Origin: Spirochaeta sp.
Lineage (GTDB): Bacteria > Spirochaetota > Spirochaetia > Sphaerochaetales > Sphaerochaetaceae
DNA length: 8,645 nucleotides
NCBI GenBank assembly: GCA_020054965.1
Contig: JAIMZO010000051.1
Location: forward strand, 1 to 8,645
Direction: 5' to 3'
Shown: positions 1 to 5,520 of the stretch, piece after piece
Position numbering within the stretch: position 1 is the stretch's first letter
Layout: every line of letters starts with the position of its first letter
Notes under the pieces: generated by a model
Databases searched by the model: none
The model's input: only the letters and a program-made list of their open reading frames with translations
Told to the model about the DNA's origin: nothing
Translations under genes and position numbers: made by a program

Positions 1-19
1 ACAACAATGTTCGTTTCAT
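1..19 (-). CDS. start of next antiporter-operon subunit (partial; probably MrpB/MbhE-like)
   Basis: Only the first six codons are inside the window (MKRTLL), and the rest runs off the left edge. The start is supported by a TAATG overlap with the stop of the preceding MbhD-like gene. A clear AAGGAG ribosome binding site lies about nine bases upstream of the ATG, inside that gene's 3' end. The spacing and overlap match the other junctions of this operon, so a real gene begins here. In Mrp and Mbh-type operons the gene after MbhD usually encodes an MrpB-like or MbhE-like membrane subunit. That identity is inferred from position only. Confidence 0.6.
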
Positions 20-252
20 TAATCTTTACTCCTTCTTCGTGTATGGCGGATAGCCCATACAAAGATGATGGTGGAAACTCCGGCTCCTACAGCTGCCTCG
101 GTGATGGCAACGTCTGGAGCTCTAAGTATCGTGAACATCAGGGCGCTGAGCATGCTGAGTGCAGAGAGGGCAATCACTGAATGCAACAAATCCCTGGAGA
201 GCAATGCAAAGCAGCCAAGAGCAAGAATCATAGTGAGAAGCAGGATGGTCAT
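19..252 (-). CDS. MbhD/DUF4040-family subunit of Mrp-type cation/proton antiporter
   Basis: This is a 77-residue membrane protein with three hydrophobic segments, roughly residues 2-18, 22-44 and 55-69, and a basic C-terminal tail (RHTRRRSKD). The stretch APDVAITEAAVGAG (45-58) is the signature of the MbhD/DUF4040 family, which corresponds to part of the C-terminal region of large MrpA proteins. The acidic E52 in this motif is conserved in the family and is thought to belong to the ion path. Having it as a separate small protein is typical of Mbh-type modules and of Mrp operons with split MrpA. The ATG overlaps the MrpG stop by four bases (ATGA), and GGAGG lies ten bases upstream. The exact complex, antiporter or redox-linked, cannot be decided from this window. 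Confidence 0.85.
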   Translation of the reverse strand: MTILLLTMILALGCFALLSRDLLHSVIALSALSMLSALMFTILRAPDVAITEAAVGAGVSTIIFVWAIRHTRRRSKD

Positions 253-578
253 AGGCTCTTATCCTCCCTCTTCATCGCTGATCGTTGTCGGGAGGCATCC
301 TCACTCTCCCATATGAACTTGGCTACGATTGAGGAGCCTGTGGGAGCAGAAATGAGGAAAAATACCAGAATTATGAAAATACGTGCTCCACTTGCGAGCG
401 TTGGAGAGAGCAAGAGCAGGGCGATCAGGTAAGAGAAAACTGCGGTGGTTCCGCATAAGGAACCAGCATGGAGACGGGAGTAAGGGTCTTTGAAACGGAA
501 GAGCCCAATCATCCCGAACAGACCAAAGAAGGTTCCCACCAGAAAGGCTATCAATGCCAGGATCTCTCGTATAATCAT
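249..578 (-). CDS. mrpG: monovalent cation/proton antiporter subunit MrpG (MnhG)
   Basis: This 109-residue protein has the normal length for MrpG/MnhG/MbhC. Three hydrophobic helices lie at about residues 5-26, 41-58 and 66-84. The family motif RFKDPYSRLHAGS (28-40) sits between the first two helices; most relatives read RFPD-YxRLHA. The hydrophilic C-terminal tail is rich in K, R, E and D. MrpG is a small membrane subunit of the hetero-oligomeric antiporter that exchanges Na+ or K+ for H+; its individual role is mainly structural. The ATG forms a TGATG overlap with the mrpF stop, and AAGGAG lies five bases upstream, so the start is secure. It is translationally coupled to its neighbours on both sides. 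Confidence 0.9.
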   Translation of the reverse strand: MIIREILALIAFLVGTFFGLFGMIGLFRFKDPYSRLHAGSLCGTTAVFSYLIALLLLSPTLASGARIFIILVFFLISAPTGSSIVAKFIWESEDASRQRSAMKREDKSL

Positions 579-844
579 CAGTTCTCCTTCCGGTCTTTGA
601 GGAACCGGGTGATCGCAAGGAATCCTAGGAATCCAAAGATGTCATAGACCAAGGCAACATCCAGATACAGTGTACGCCCGACCCTGATCCCCCAAAGTAC
701 CAGCAGGGCAAGGGAGACAGCGCTCAGTACATTCAAGGCAACCAATCGGTCACTTGCGGTGGGTCCGAGCAGCAACCTCAGCAATGTGCCGAGGGCAAAG
801 AAAATCAGCATCACAAGCATTGCCTGGAGGAGTATATCTGTCAT
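578..844 (-). CDS. mrpF: monovalent cation/proton antiporter subunit MrpF (MnhF)
   Basis: The protein is 88 residues when started at 844. It has three membrane helices at about 5-25, 35-53 and 61-80, and the MrpF family features GPTASDRLVALNVL (27-40) and YLDVALVYDIFGFLGFLA (60-77). A longer open frame reaches 922, but the start at 844 is preferred. It gives the ATGA overlap with mrpE seen at other junctions of this operon, and it lies eight bases after GGAGG. An in-frame ATG at 850 is only two bases from that site and is less likely. The upstream extension is merely the other frame of mrpE. MrpF is a small hydrophobic antiporter subunit that works only within the whole complex. Confidence 0.9.
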   Translation of the reverse strand: MTDILLQAMLVMLIFFALGTLLRLLLGPTASDRLVALNVLSAVSLALLVLWGIRVGRTLYLDVALVYDIFGFLGFLAITRFLKDRKEN

Positions 845-1353
845 AGCCATGTCCTCCCCAGTGCATGTTCGAGTTTTGTCTTGACTGCTTCCCCTGCTGC
901 TTTTGCATGGGTGGTGGTGCATAGGAGCCAGTGTACGGTAAGATGGTCGTCATTAAGATCAAGGGTCATGGTTCCTGGAGTGAATGTGATGGCATTTGCC
1001 AGTACCGTCCTTGCGAGATCACTGCGAAGATGGGTCCTGAAGTGTACAATCCTTGGATTGGTGTTCCCTGTTATGACAGCTTTCACTACTTGATAACTCG
1101 ATTGATACAAGGAAAGGACCATAAGAAACAGGAATCTCAGGAGAGCCCAGAGGTGAGGGATGAAAAAGCGCAGGTTTGCCTCATGTTCGGGAAGGAAGAT
1201 GTGATAGGTGAGTGCTGCAGTTAAAACTGAGGCCCCAAGCCCAAAGAGCAGGCTGAAAAGGCCCAAGTCGGCGGTGAACAAGACCCAGACGAAGTACAAA
1301 AACAAGGTGGTCAGCACAAAACGCAGGATCGCCCAGACTCGTCTGCTATTCAT
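841..1353 (-). CDS. mrpE: monovalent cation/proton antiporter subunit MrpE (MnhE)
   Basis: This 170-residue protein has the usual MrpE/MnhE/MbhA length. It has an N-terminal membrane part with helices at about 8-28, 30-52 and 65-83, and a C-terminal cytoplasmic domain. The domain carries the family signature NAITFTPGTMTLDL (120-133), typical of MnhE proteins. The start is fixed by AGGAGG five bases upstream; the stop of the EIIA-like gene lies directly before the ATG (TGAATG). MrpE opens the antiporter part of the operon here, whereas in classical mrpABCDEFG operons it comes fifth. The E-F-G-MbhD order resembles the first genes of mbh hydrogenase clusters (mbhABCD). No hydrogenase or quinone-binding subunit is visible in the window. 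Confidence 0.9.
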   Translation of the reverse strand: MNSRRVWAILRFVLTTLFLYFVWVLFTADLGLFSLLFGLGASVLTAALTYHIFLPEHEANLRFFIPHLWALLRFLFLMVLSLYQSSYQVVKAVITGNTNPRIVHFRTHLRSDLARTVLANAITFTPGTMTLDLNDDHLTVHWLLCTTTHAKAAGEAVKTKLEHALGRTWL

Positions 1354-1809
1354 TCAATCCTCCTGACGAATAATCCTATCCAAGAAAGCCTTGCTGGTTT
1401 CTGCACCCAACAAGTCATTACGAAGAGCCTCATTATGTAGGAGACGGGCAAGTCTGCTGAGAATTTTCAGGTGAAAACTTGCACTACTCTGTGGGCCAAC
1501 CAAGAGAAATACCAAGCGGACCTTTTTGCCATCCATTGCTTTCAGGTCCAAGGGAGGGTCAATGCGCATTACCGCCATGAGTGTTTTTGCCATGGATGGG
1601 CAACGGGCGTGTGTGATGGCACACTCTTCTCCCATACAGGTGGTGTGGAATCCTCCATCGATGACCTTCTGCATCAGATGTTGGGGTGCAAGGTCAGGAT
1701 GCGTACTGCTCAGCTGTTCAGTCAATGTCTTGATGATGGTCTCAATTGAGTGTTCTTCTCTATCGAGCAAGATACACGACTCGTCAATCAATCTGCTAAT
1801 TCCTTCCAT
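1354..1809 (-). CDS. PTS EIIA type-2 (PtsN-like) domain protein heading the antiporter operon
   Basis: This 151-residue single-domain protein resembles the PTS EIIA-2/PtsN family (mannitol/fructose and nitrogen-type EIIA). The phosphoacceptor region is ECAITHARCP (62-71), with H67 in the place of the phosphorylated histidine; most relatives read IPHAR. The following VRLVFLLVGP (about 112-121) and the HLKILSRLARLL helix (about 127-138) also fit the family. No EIIB, EIIC or HPr gene is nearby, so a regulatory role is more likely than sugar uptake. PtsN proteins in other bacteria bind and control potassium transporters, which makes regulation of the Mrp complex a reasonable inference. The open frame extends to 1851, but the ATG at 1809 is chosen. 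It lies two bases after the stop of the upstream gene and behind GAGGTG, and the family homology begins there. Confidence 0.75.
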   Translation of the reverse strand: MEGISRLIDESCILLDREEHSIETIIKTLTEQLSSTHPDLAPQHLMQKVIDGGFHTTCMGEECAITHARCPSMAKTLMAVMRIDPPLDLKAMDGKKVRLVFLLVGPQSSASFHLKILSRLARLLHNEALRNDLLGAETSKAFLDRIIRQED

Positions 1810-1811
1810 GA

Positions 1812-2159
1812 CTACACCTCTTCTGCTTCCCTTACCAGGCCGGCTGCCCAATCAACTGGCAGCGTGAACATGATTCCGGTTCCTGGATTATCCAGACTTC
1901 CAACAATCTCCTCTACCAGTTTCTTTGCTTGCTGAACCACTTCTTCGTTGTGTACAACTGAAAAAATTGTCTTGTTGTAGGGTTTGTTGCCTTTCATGAA
2001 GTCCTTGAATCCTTCAAAAAGGGGGACCTCATAGGTTAGGAATCGTCCCATCCCCTCACTGTCGAGGATGGTGGAACCGGTGATGCCCGCCTCTACATAG
2101 GCTTCCATGACCTCTTCCAGAAACGCTTCGTTGTTCAAGACGAAAACCAGTAGTTTCAT
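1812..2159 (-). CDS. PII-like (GlnB-fold) small regulatory protein
   Basis: This 115-residue soluble protein has the pattern of a PII-like ferredoxin fold. Strand 1 is KLLVFVLNN (2-10), followed by a helix and then AGITGSTILDSEGMGRF (24-40), which resembles the GVTGxTVxxxxGxG segment before the T-loop of GlnB. A late segment, NPGTGIMFTLPVDWAAGL (91-108), resembles the B-loop and last strand of GlnB. The T-loop tyrosine context and the basic nucleotide-binding residues of true GlnB/GlnK are not evident, so it should not be called GlnB. It is the first gene of the operon, with GGAAGG five bases before the ATG and a plausible promoter upstream. PII-like proteins often sit beside transporters and control them by binding nucleotides or metabolites. 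The ligand here is unknown. Confidence 0.65.
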   Translation of the reverse strand: MKLLVFVLNNEAFLEEVMEAYVEAGITGSTILDSEGMGRFLTYEVPLFEGFKDFMKGNKPYNKTIFSVVHNEEVVQQAKKLVEEIVGSLDNPGTGIMFTLPVDWAAGLVREAEEV

Positions 2160-2189
2160 TGAATCCTTCCTGCATCAAGGGATATATGG

Positions 2190-2219
2190 ATGGTACCATG
2201 GAGAGATGGCACAGGTCAA
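2190..2219 (-). promoter_or_regulatory. candidate sigma-70 promoter for the PII/EIIA/Mrp operon
   Basis: On the minus strand, TTGACC (2219-2214) and TACCAT (2195-2190) are separated by 18 bases. They match the -35 and -10 consensus at five and four of six positions. Transcription would start near 2183, giving a leader of about 24 bases that contains the GGAAGG ribosome binding site. The -10 lies at the edge of a perfect ten-base palindrome, ATGGTACCAT (2190-2199), which could serve as an operator. No experiment supports it. Confidence 0.4.
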
Positions 2220-2268
2220 ACGTAATCAGTATGCATAGATTTTGAATATTCATGCAGTTTACGTGGTT

Positions 2269-2286
2269 TGGTATTGACAGATACCA
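2269..2286. repeat. perfect inverted repeat TGGTAT-N6-ATACCA overlapping a -35 box
   Basis: TGGTAT (2269-2274) and ATACCA (2281-2286) form a perfect inverted repeat with a six-base spacer. The repeat overlaps the consensus -35 hexamer TTGACA (2274-2279) upstream of the his leader. The geometry fits a dimeric repressor site, but no particular regulator is recognised. A separate perfect palindrome, TGAATATTCA, lies at 2243-2252. Confidence 0.45.
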
Positions 2287-2303
2287 CGAGAGAACGGTAA
2301 GGT
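2274..2303 (+). promoter_or_regulatory. candidate promoter of the his operon
   Basis: TTGACA (2274-2279) is a perfect -35 hexamer. The best -10 at an acceptable distance is TAAGGT (2298-2303, 18-base spacer), which keeps only the first two bases and the last of the consensus. It would place the start of transcription at about 2310, on the ATG of the leader peptide, making that mRNA nearly leaderless. An alternative is an extended -10 reading TGG-TATTGA (2269-2277) with a poor -35. That would give a leader of about 26 bases containing GGTAAGG as ribosome binding site. The two cannot be separated from sequence. Confidence 0.35.
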
Positions 2304-2309
2304 TTTTTC

Positions 2310-2366
2310 ATGAAAACGAATCAGAGCTGTGTCCATCACCATCATCTCTTGTGTAACCGACCGTAG
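2310..2366 (+). CDS. hisL: histidine operon leader peptide (HHHH)
   Basis: This is an 18-codon open frame encoding MKTNQSCVHHHHLLCNRP. Codons 9-12 (2334-2345) are four consecutive histidine codons (CAT CAC CAT CAT), and the stop is TAG at 2364-2366. It lies 78 bases upstream of hisG on the same strand. AAGG is seven bases before the ATG, and a TAA at 2298-2300 blocks any longer in-frame extension. The stop sits directly before the 5' arm of a possible antiterminator. When histidyl-tRNA is scarce, the ribosome would stall on the histidine codons. When it is plentiful, the ribosome would run to the stop and cover that arm. This is the design of the enterobacterial hisL attenuator. The peptide itself probably has no function beyond translation. 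Confidence 0.85.
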   Translation: MKTNQSCVHHHHLLCNRP

Positions 2367-2403
2367 GCAGGTGGGCTCTGGACCTCTCTATACAGACCTC
2401 CGC
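2367..2403 (+). promoter_or_regulatory. candidate antiterminator hairpin of the his attenuator
   Basis: Bases 2367-2377 (GCAGGTGGGCT) can pair with 2394-2403 (AGACCTCCGC). I count eight canonical pairs, with one bulged A, one U-U and one G-A mismatch. The 3' arm contains the whole 5' arm of the terminator (2397-2403), so the two structures exclude each other. Part of the 5' arm (GGTG, 2370-2373) can instead pair with CACC (2337-2340) in the histidine codons. This is helped by GTCCA (2331-2335) with TGGAC (2379-2383) and would form the protector hairpin. Pairing was done by eye without energy calculation. Confidence 0.55.
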
Positions 2404-2423
2404 ATGTCGCGGGGGCTTTTTTT
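2397..2423 (+). terminator. intrinsic terminator (attenuator) upstream of hisG
   Basis: CCTCCGC (2397-2403) and GCGGGGG (2409-2415) form a seven-pair, GC-rich stem with one T-G wobble and the five-base loop ATGTC. One C and then seven T residues (2417-2423) follow. This is a textbook Rho-independent terminator. It lies between the leader peptide and the hisG ribosome binding site (GGAAGGAG, 2431-2438), so it must be read through for hisG expression. Confidence 0.85.
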
Positions 2424-2444
2424 ATCCCCAGGAAGGAGAAAATC

Positions 2445-3308
2445 ATGGCTGAAGTAGTACGAATTGCAATCCAAAAGAGCGGAAGGCTGAGCGAGAAATC
2501 TCTGCAGATCATCAAGAACTGTGGAATCAAGTTCGGCAGTGATGCACGTGTCCTGAAGGAGGAAGCTTCCAACTTTCCCCTGGAGTTTCTCTATGTGAGA
2601 GATGATGATATCCCCTCATATATCCGCGATGGAATCGCCGATGTTGGGATTGTTGGAAGAAATGAGTATGATGAACAGGCCATCGACTTGGAAGTGCTGC
2701 GGGACCTAGGCTTTGCCAAGTGCCGGCTTAGCATTGCAGTCCCCAATGATTTCGTCTACCAGGGGCTCTCTTCTCTGGAAGGAAAGCGAATTGCAACCAG
2801 CTACCCAAACATCCTGGGTGGAATCCTGAAAGCGAGAGGGGTTTCGGCAAGCTTTGTCCAGGTCTCCGGGTCTGTGGAAATAACTCCTGCTGTTGGGATT
2901 GCTGATGCCATTTGTGATCTGGTTTCTACCGGAGCAACCTTGGCGATGAACGGGCTGAGGGAAGTGGAAAGTCTCTATACATCCACTGCTGTCATGATCG
3001 GGCGCAAGCAGATGGCTAGTGTTGCAAAACAACGCATTCTTGACCGTCTGATGCTTCGTCTTGATGCGGTCATGAAGGCCTCTTCCTATAAGTACATCAT
3101 GTTTAACCTTCCCCAGGAGCATCTGGAGCAGGTGGCTCACATCATCGGTGGTATGAAGAGTCCTACTGTCACTCCACTGATGGAAAAGGGGTGGGTCTCT
3201 GTACAAACCGTTGTGGCAGAGGATACCTTTTGGGAGGACTTTGAACAGCTCAAGGCCCTTGGTGCACAGGGGATACTCGTAACCCCGATAGAGAAGATGA
3301 CGGAATAG
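2445..3308 (+). CDS. hisG: ATP phosphoribosyltransferase, long form
   Basis: HisG catalyses the first committed step of histidine synthesis, joining ATP and PRPP to give phosphoribosyl-ATP. The protein has 287 residues, the length of the long form. The catalytic periplasmic-binding-protein-like domain covers about 5-210, and the PRPP-binding signature runs from E145 through DLVSTGATL (158-166). The C-terminal ACT-like domain (about 211-284) contains IIGGMKSPTVTPL (233-245) and normally mediates feedback inhibition by histidine. HisZ should therefore not be needed, unlike with short-form HisG. The start follows GGAAGGAG by six bases. It is the first structural gene of the operon, eight bases before hisD. 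Expression is probably controlled by the leader peptide and terminator upstream, in addition to allosteric control. Confidence 0.97.
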   Translation: MAEVVRIAIQKSGRLSEKSLQIIKNCGIKFGSDARVLKEEASNFPLEFLYVRDDDIPSYIRDGIADVGIVGRNEYDEQAIDLEVLRDLGFAKCRLSIAVPNDFVYQGLSSLEGKRIATSYPNILGGILKARGVSASFVQVSGSVEITPAVGIADAICDLVSTGATLAMNGLREVESLYTSTAVMIGRKQMASVAKQRILDRLMLRLDAVMKASSYKYIMFNLPQEHLEQVAHIIGGMKSPTVTPLMEKGWVSVQTVVAEDTFWEDFEQLKALGAQGILVTPIEKMTE

Positions 3309-3316
3309 GAGGAATC

Positions 3317-4630
3317 ATGGCCTTTCTAGAGCGGTATGATAATCCACCGGATGAGCAGTTGAAGACATTGCTTACACGGAATCTGGATACAACGCGGTCG
3401 GTGACCAAACAGGTTTCCGCAATTCTGGATGCAGTGAAGGCGGAAGGCGATGCTGCCCTCTTTCGCTTTGCTTCAGAGTTCGATGGAGTTACCCTTTCAT
3501 CCCTCTCCGTGTCCCCCGAAGAGAGGAAAGCAGCAGAGGCACAAGTGGATGATGCACTGAAGCAGGCTCTCAGCCAGGCCTATGCCAATATCCATAGCTT
3601 CCATGCTGCGCAGATGCCCATTGGTGAGCAGGTAACGGTTGCTGAGGGTATCTCTCTCTCCAGGAAGGTAGTTCCTCTTGATCGGGTTGGGCTCTATATC
3701 CCTGGTGGTACCGCACCGCTGTTCTCCACTGTCTTGATGTTGGCAATACCAGCCTTGGTTGCTGGGTGTCCAGAGGTGGTCCTCTGCACCCCTCCAGGAA
3801 AACAAGGAACGGTTCACCCCGCCATTCTCTATGCTGCAAAGCTGTGTAATGTGAAGGAAATCTATGCAGTGGGTGGTGCGCAGGCTATTGCTGCCATGGC
3901 ATATGGGACCCAGTCCATCAAGGCAGTGGACAAGATTTTCGGCCCAGGCAACCAGTATGTGACTGAAGCAAAGGTACAGGTCAGCAGTACTACCTGCGCC
4001 ATCGATATGCCGGCAGGTCCGAGTGAGGTGATGGTCGTTGCCTCTCCTGCCTCCAACCCGGCTTTTGTAGCCAGTGACTTGCTCAGCCAGGCTGAACATG
4101 GAAGAGATAGCCAGGCGATGCTCGTTGTGCAGGGGGAAAAAAGAGAAGGAAATGAGTTTATCGATCGGGTGGAAGAAGCGATAGCCAAGCAACTTGCCGA
4201 ATTACAGAGAACAACCTTCTTAGAGCAGAGTCTTGCCGGTTCCAGGGCCTTTATTGTCCCTGACCTGGACTCCTCTGCTCACATGGTCAATGCATATGCC
4301 CCTGAACACCTGATCATCGATCTGGGAGAAACCGAGGATGATGCATTGCTGGAGAAGGTGGTCAATGCTGGGTCGGTATTCCTTGGACCTTACTCCTGTG
4401 AGAGTGCAGGGGATTATGCAAGCGGTACAAATCACACCCTTCCCACCAATGGATGGGCACGTTCGTACAGCGGGGTGAGTACCGATTCATTCATCAAGAA
4501 AATCACGGTGCAGAAAATCAGCAAGGAAGGCCTTGCCTCTCTTGCGCCAACCCTGCTCTGCATGGCAGAGCAGGAGCAGTTGGGTGCTCACCGGGGTGCG
4601 GTTGCAGTACGTTTGGGAGGAGAGAGATGA
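3317..4630 (+). CDS. hisD: histidinol dehydrogenase
   Basis: HisD oxidises histidinol to histidine in two NAD-dependent steps, the end of the pathway. The 437-residue protein is full length. Characteristic segments are VGLYIPGGTAPLFSTVLM (124-141), GGAQAIAAMAYGT (186-198), DKIFGPGNQYVTEAK (205-219) and the family signature beginning IDMPAGPSEVMVVA (229-242). The expected zinc ligands are present as Q258, H261, D366 and H425. The catalytic pair is E330-H331 in APEHLIID. GAGGAATC lies directly before the ATG, eight bases after the hisG stop. The stop overlaps the hisC ATG (ATGA), so the two are translationally coupled. The gene looks intact and needs the products of hisC and other his genes not present in this window. 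Confidence 0.97.
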   Translation: MAFLERYDNPPDEQLKTLLTRNLDTTRSVTKQVSAILDAVKAEGDAALFRFASEFDGVTLSSLSVSPEERKAAEAQVDDALKQALSQAYANIHSFHAAQMPIGEQVTVAEGISLSRKVVPLDRVGLYIPGGTAPLFSTVLMLAIPALVAGCPEVVLCTPPGKQGTVHPAILYAAKLCNVKEIYAVGGAQAIAAMAYGTQSIKAVDKIFGPGNQYVTEAKVQVSSTTCAIDMPAGPSEVMVVASPASNPAFVASDLLSQAEHGRDSQAMLVVQGEKREGNEFIDRVEEAIAKQLAELQRTTFLEQSLAGSRAFIVPDLDSSAHMVNAYAPEHLIIDLGETEDDALLEKVVNAGSVFLGPYSCESAGDYASGTNHTLPTNGWARSYSGVSTDSFIKKITVQKISKEGLASLAPTLLCMAEQEQLGAHRGAVAVRLGGER

Positions 4631-5520
4631 GAGAGTTGCTGAGAAGGAACATTGCCAATTTGACCCCGTACAGCTGTGCGCGTAATGATTTTTCCGGGAA
4701 AGCCGAGGTCTATCTCGATGCGAACGAGAATTGGCAGGATTTTGTCGAGAAAGCAGATGCAAACCGCTATCCAGACCCACTCTCGGTTGCAGTGCGCAAA
4801 AAGGTCGAAGAGGTGCTTGGCCTTCCTTTTTCGAAGACCGTTTTGGGCAATGGCAGTGATGAGTTGATCGACAATCTGCTCCGCTGTTTCTGTGAACCAG
4901 GAAAAGACTCAATCTTGCTCATGCCCCCCACCTATGGTGCATACAAGGTATTTGCAGACATCAATGATGTACGGGTCTCTACTGTTTCCTTGACTCCTTC
5001 GTTCCAGATTGATTTTCCTGCACTTTCAGAATTCTTGCACCATGAGAAGGAGAACAGAAGCAGGGAAGGAAGGCTCAAGTTGCTCTTCATCTGCAGCCCA
5101 AACAATCCTAGTGGGAATGCTTTTCCCCTTGACGAGGTGAAGCAAATATGTGAGCTCTTTGATGGCATTATCGTGGTTGATGAAGCGTACTATGATTTCA
5201 GCGAGAAGGAGAGTGCGGTCAAGTTGTTGGACTCCTACCCCAACGTGGTGGTACTGAGGACCCTTTCCAAGTGCTGGGGACTTGCTAGTGCCAGAGTTGG
5301 TATTGCTGTAGCTCATGAAGAGATTGTGTCGGTTTTTAGAAGCATGAAGTACCCTTATAATATTGGGACTCCAAGCCAAGAGTTGGCGCTCAAGGCCTTG
5401 AGCCACGCTAGTGAAGTGGAGAGGGGACTTCGTCTTATCAAGGAAGAGCGGGAACGTTTGGGAGAGGAGTTGAAACCACTGGCATGTGTACAGACTGTCT
5501 TTCCCAGTGATGCAAACTGA
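4627..5520 (+). pseudogene. hisC: histidinol-phosphate aminotransferase, truncated at the C-terminus
   Basis: HisC is the PLP-dependent enzyme that transfers an amino group from glutamate to imidazole-acetol phosphate. The start at 4627 overlaps the hisD stop (ATGA); a longer open frame from 4453 only overlaps hisD. Expected elements are YLDANEN (29-35), NRYPDP (46-51), NNPSG (159-163), D185 and Y188, and the PLP lysine K215 in TLSKCWGLASARVG. The reading stops after 297 residues at VFPSDAN, where relatives continue with F and about 50 more residues. The missing part carries the conserved arginines that bind substrate phosphate and carboxylate, so activity is doubtful. No continuation is found in other frames. 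Downstream DNA is the antisense strand of rsmE, itself truncated. This suggests a deletion, inversion or assembly join within 5499-5517. Confidence 0.85.

Noticed and set aside
2243..2252. TGAATATTCA as an arginine-repressor box
   Set aside because: Arg boxes need a spacer between TGAAT and ATTCA. Here the half sites abut, and no arginine gene is adjacent.
3701..3717. A T-box-like string (CCTGGTGGTACCGCACC) that could suggest tRNA-dependent regulation of the his genes
   Set aside because: It lies inside hisD and encodes the conserved PGGTAP motif, and no T-box stem architecture or terminator follows. The his leader itself has no T-box sequence.
3497..4192. Long minus-strand open frame opposite hisD
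   Set aside because: It has no recognisable motif or ribosome binding site, and hisD on the other strand is fully conserved, so it is a shadow.
4453..4626. A 58-residue N-terminal extension of HisC
   Set aside because: It is an out-of-frame reading of conserved hisD. The ATGA overlap and the family homology place the start at 4627.
5355..5498. The 47-residue C-terminal extension of RsmE as a new domain
   Set aside because: It is exactly the antisense strand of well-conserved hisC coding sequence and carries no family features, so it is a by-product of the junction.
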